Assembly: GCA_035995425.1 (NCBI GenBank)
Contig: DASYKM010000163.1
Coordinates: 1-64,000 of the forward strand
Direction of reading: 5' to 3'
Length of the DNA: 64,000 bases
DNA from: CADEED01 sp035995425
Lineage (GTDB): Bacteria > Pseudomonadota > Gammaproteobacteria > Steroidobacterales > Steroidobacteraceae
The translations under genes and the position numbers were made by a program. Positions within the stretch are counted from its first letter, which is position 1, and each line of letters begins with the position of its first letter. Below are positions 62,404-64,000 of this stretch, in pieces. Under the pieces are notes generated by a model, which made no database searches, had not been told where the DNA came from, and was given only the letters and a program-made list of their open reading frames with translations.

Positions 62404-62769
62404 TTATTGCCGCGGAGTCTCGGTATCGGCGGGCGCAGGCTCACTGGACTGCGGGACCGTCGTATCGGTTGATGGATCAGGCATGGACTGCGGCGCGGGG
62501 CTGGTCGAGCCCTTCTTCTCATGGCTGCGCCATTCGCTCTTGTCGAGGTAGCCGTCACCGTTCGTGTCGGCGCTCGAGAACACCAGGTTCGAATCGGCGG
62601 CCGCCTCGGCCTGAGAGATCTTGCCGTCGCGGTTGGTGTCGAGCTTGTCGAACGTCGCGCCCGTCGTACCCGACTTGTCCTTGCCGCCGTATTGGTCGCC
62701 GGCCACCGCGGCGCCGAGAGGCAGCAGTGCGGCCACTGTCAGCGCGATCAGTGTCTTTGATGTCTTCAT
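62404..62769 (-). CDS. Secreted EF-hand protein
   Basis: The 121-residue protein has a signal peptide (LIALTVAALLPLGAAVAGD) and two EF-hand loops: DTNRDGKISQAE (about 44-55) and DTNGDGYLDKSE (about 68-79), both with full calcium ligands. The tail is Pro/Ser/Thr-rich. The start has an AAGGAG site. Probably a periplasmic calcium binder. Confidence 0.92.
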   Translation of the reverse strand: MKTSKTLIALTVAALLPLGAAVAGDQYGGKDKSGTTGATFDKLDTNRDGKISQAEAAADSNLVFSSADTNGDGYLDKSEWRSHEKKGSTSPAPQSMPDPSTDTTVPQSSEPAPADTETPRQ

Positions 62770-63055
62770 GATTTCTCCTTGGGCTCAATGGAAGGTTTGA
62801 GAGGGCTTGGACGCCCGAAGGGTTTTCGGCGTCCTGCCACGACAGGGAGAATTGCAATCCATGTGCCAACCGCAAATCGTGCAACACAGCGCGTGAATCG
62901 TCGATACGCGGCCGGCCCGGTCGCCGTGCCGCGACAATCGGACCAGCGGGCGACGGCGATCCGCGACGCCGCGCACCGCTCTAACTAGAAACAGCAACTT
63001 GCGGGTCGGTGGATGCGGACGTCGGACAAATACCGACGCGCGAGGTGCGCCAGGC

Positions 63056-64000
63056 TCAGAACAGGAAGGTCTGCGCGCCGATCACGCTGGCGTTGTACAC
63101 CGCGTGCACCAGCATCGGTGCGAGCAGGCTGCGCGTGCGTTCGTACACCAGCGCTGCGCACACGCCCATCACGAACACCGGCGCGATGGAGAACGTCGGA
63201 TGCACGATCGCAAACACCGCCGCGCTCGCGAGCACGGCGGGCCACACGCCAAAACTGCGCCGCAGGCCGCCGAAGATCAGGCCACGGAAAATGAACTCCT
63301 CGAAGATCGGCGCCGCGATGACCGCCAGCGGCAGCATCCACAAGCCGAGCGACGCATACGAACTGCCGTCGCGCATGGCGCTCTGCAGGAGACCGGCCGC
63401 GTCGAGAGCGAGCAAATAGAGAAGCGCGACCGCGGCGGCGGCCAGCCCGCCGGCCACGCCCAGCAACGGGCGGTTGTCGCTGCCGAGCACGCGGGGCACG
63501 CCTTCGGTCTTTGCCTTCGCATAGACGGAGCGCATGAGCGAGTAAGTGAGGGCGCCGGCGATCGAGAAGGCAATCGTCATGGCGGCGCCGGTCATGCGTC
63601 CGCCACCCATGATCTTCACGACGACCACCGCGGTCACCGCTTGCGCGACGAAGAACACCATGACCGCGATCAGCCCATCGGACGTGGAGACGCGCGCCGG
63701 TGGCGAGGCATCCGGATCGAGAAGGTACCCGAGCTGGTCGCGTGCTTTCTGCCACAGGGCGAAGGCCAGCAGCAGCGTCAGCACCATGAAGATGAGCCGC
63801 TGGCCCGGATGCGGCGCGACGATGGCATAAACGTAGAGCGCCGCCAGCGACATGTAGAGATACACGTAGGCGGGTTTCACCTTCTGATTTTGCTGCTGCT
63901 CGAGTGGATTGCTGCCGAAGACGCCGAGCGCTACCGCGATGAACGCGTAGATAGGGATGCCGAGAATCGCGACCAGCATCGCACCCAGGAATTTCCAGCC
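63056..64000 (-). CDS. CPBP-family intramembrane protease, partial at the window edge
   Basis: The visible protein (about 307 residues from the first ATG at 63979) has many hydrophobic helices and CPBP motifs near the C terminus: IFEEFIFRGLIFGGLRR, AIVHPTFSIAPVF and LVHAVYNAS. The frame stays open to the window edge (GWKFLGAM...), so the true start may lie beyond. It is the second CPBP protein in this window. Confidence 0.88.
   Translation of the reverse strand, partial: GWKFLGAMLVAILGIPIYAFIAVALGVFGSNPLEQQQNQKVKPAYVYLYMSLAALYVYAIVAPHPGQRLIFMVLTLLLAFALWQKARDQLGYLLDPDASPPARVSTSDGLIAVMVFFVAQAVTAVVVVKIMGGGRMTGAAMTIAFSIAGALTYSLMRSVYAKAKTEGVPRVLGSDNRPLLGVAGGLAAAAVALLYLLALDAAGLLQSAMRDGSSYASLGLWMLPLAVIAAPIFEEFIFRGLIFGGLRRSFGVWPAVLASAAVFAIVHPTFSIAPVFVMGVCAALVYERTRSLLAPMLVHAVYNASVIGAQTFLF

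Noticed and set aside
62770..63055. Small gene upstream of the EF-hand gene
   Set aside because: Short frames here on both strands lack ribosome-binding sites and recognisable sequence; I see no gene in this stretch.

Overview
The window is high-GC (roughly two thirds by eye), densely packed chromosomal DNA. Many genes start with GTG or TTG. Gene content (asmA-mutY-yggX order, a large TonB-dependent receptor, a two-partner-secretion transporter, DUF3187 and DUF4394 proteins, two CPBP proteases, a SemiSWEET) suggests a gammaproteobacterium of the Steroidobacteraceae/Nevskiales/Xanthomonadales kind. No rRNA or marker protein fixes the genus. I see no IS transposase, integrase, phage structural gene or CRISPR array.

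Layout. 0.1-2.2 kb: ECF sigma factor, anti-sigma and DUF4097 operon. 2.2-4.8 kb: a shortened asmA, then mutY and yggX. 4.9-8.0 kb: NTF2-like secreted protein, pirin, CPBP protease, lipoprotein. 8.1 kb: tRNA-Phe. 8.5-13.5 kb: a less GC-rich cluster of an S8 protease, a metallo-beta-lactamase-fold hydrolase, a second S8 protease and a 79-residue protein resembling an S8 propeptide. An imperfect copy of the tRNA-Phe 3' end closes this cluster, so it may be a small tRNA-associated island. 13.6-18.8 kb: SemiSWEET, three alpha/beta hydrolases, a BamE-like protein, an APC permease and an HD protein. 18.9-25.3 kb: TpsB transporter, divergent from a FecR-domain protein with 84-bp repeats and a CHASE2-PAS-GGDEF-EAL protein. 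25.4-39 kb: DUF3187 protein, TonB receptor, a second sigma/anti-sigma pair, acyltransferase-3, TerB-like, ArsC-like, two tandem DUF1624 paralogues, MFS transporter, Rieske-flavodoxin fusion, sirtuin. 39-50 kb: a secreted LamG-like protein, then a locus of permuted ATP-grasp, alpha-E and transglutaminase proteins. 50-56.4 kb: acyltransferase, LysR regulator, PsiF-like protein, OmpR-type two-component system, FMN reductase. 56.4-64 kb: triple-DUF4394 lipoprotein, RhlE-type helicase, PAS histidine kinase, EF-hand protein, and a CPBP protease that runs off the right edge.

Two features stand out. First, a family of about 90-bp palindromes (at 1, 4782, 5408, 25325 and 52468) has 26-35 bp arms, conserved outer ends and unrelated loops. 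One copy has a compensated arm change, and one yggX-side and one GGDEF/EAL-side copy begin at the stop codon of the preceding gene. Second, the tRNA-Phe-linked cytosolic protease/MBL cluster looks like an undescribed proteolytic or conflict module. The ATP-grasp/alpha-E/transglutaminase locus is widespread and described, but its product is unknown.
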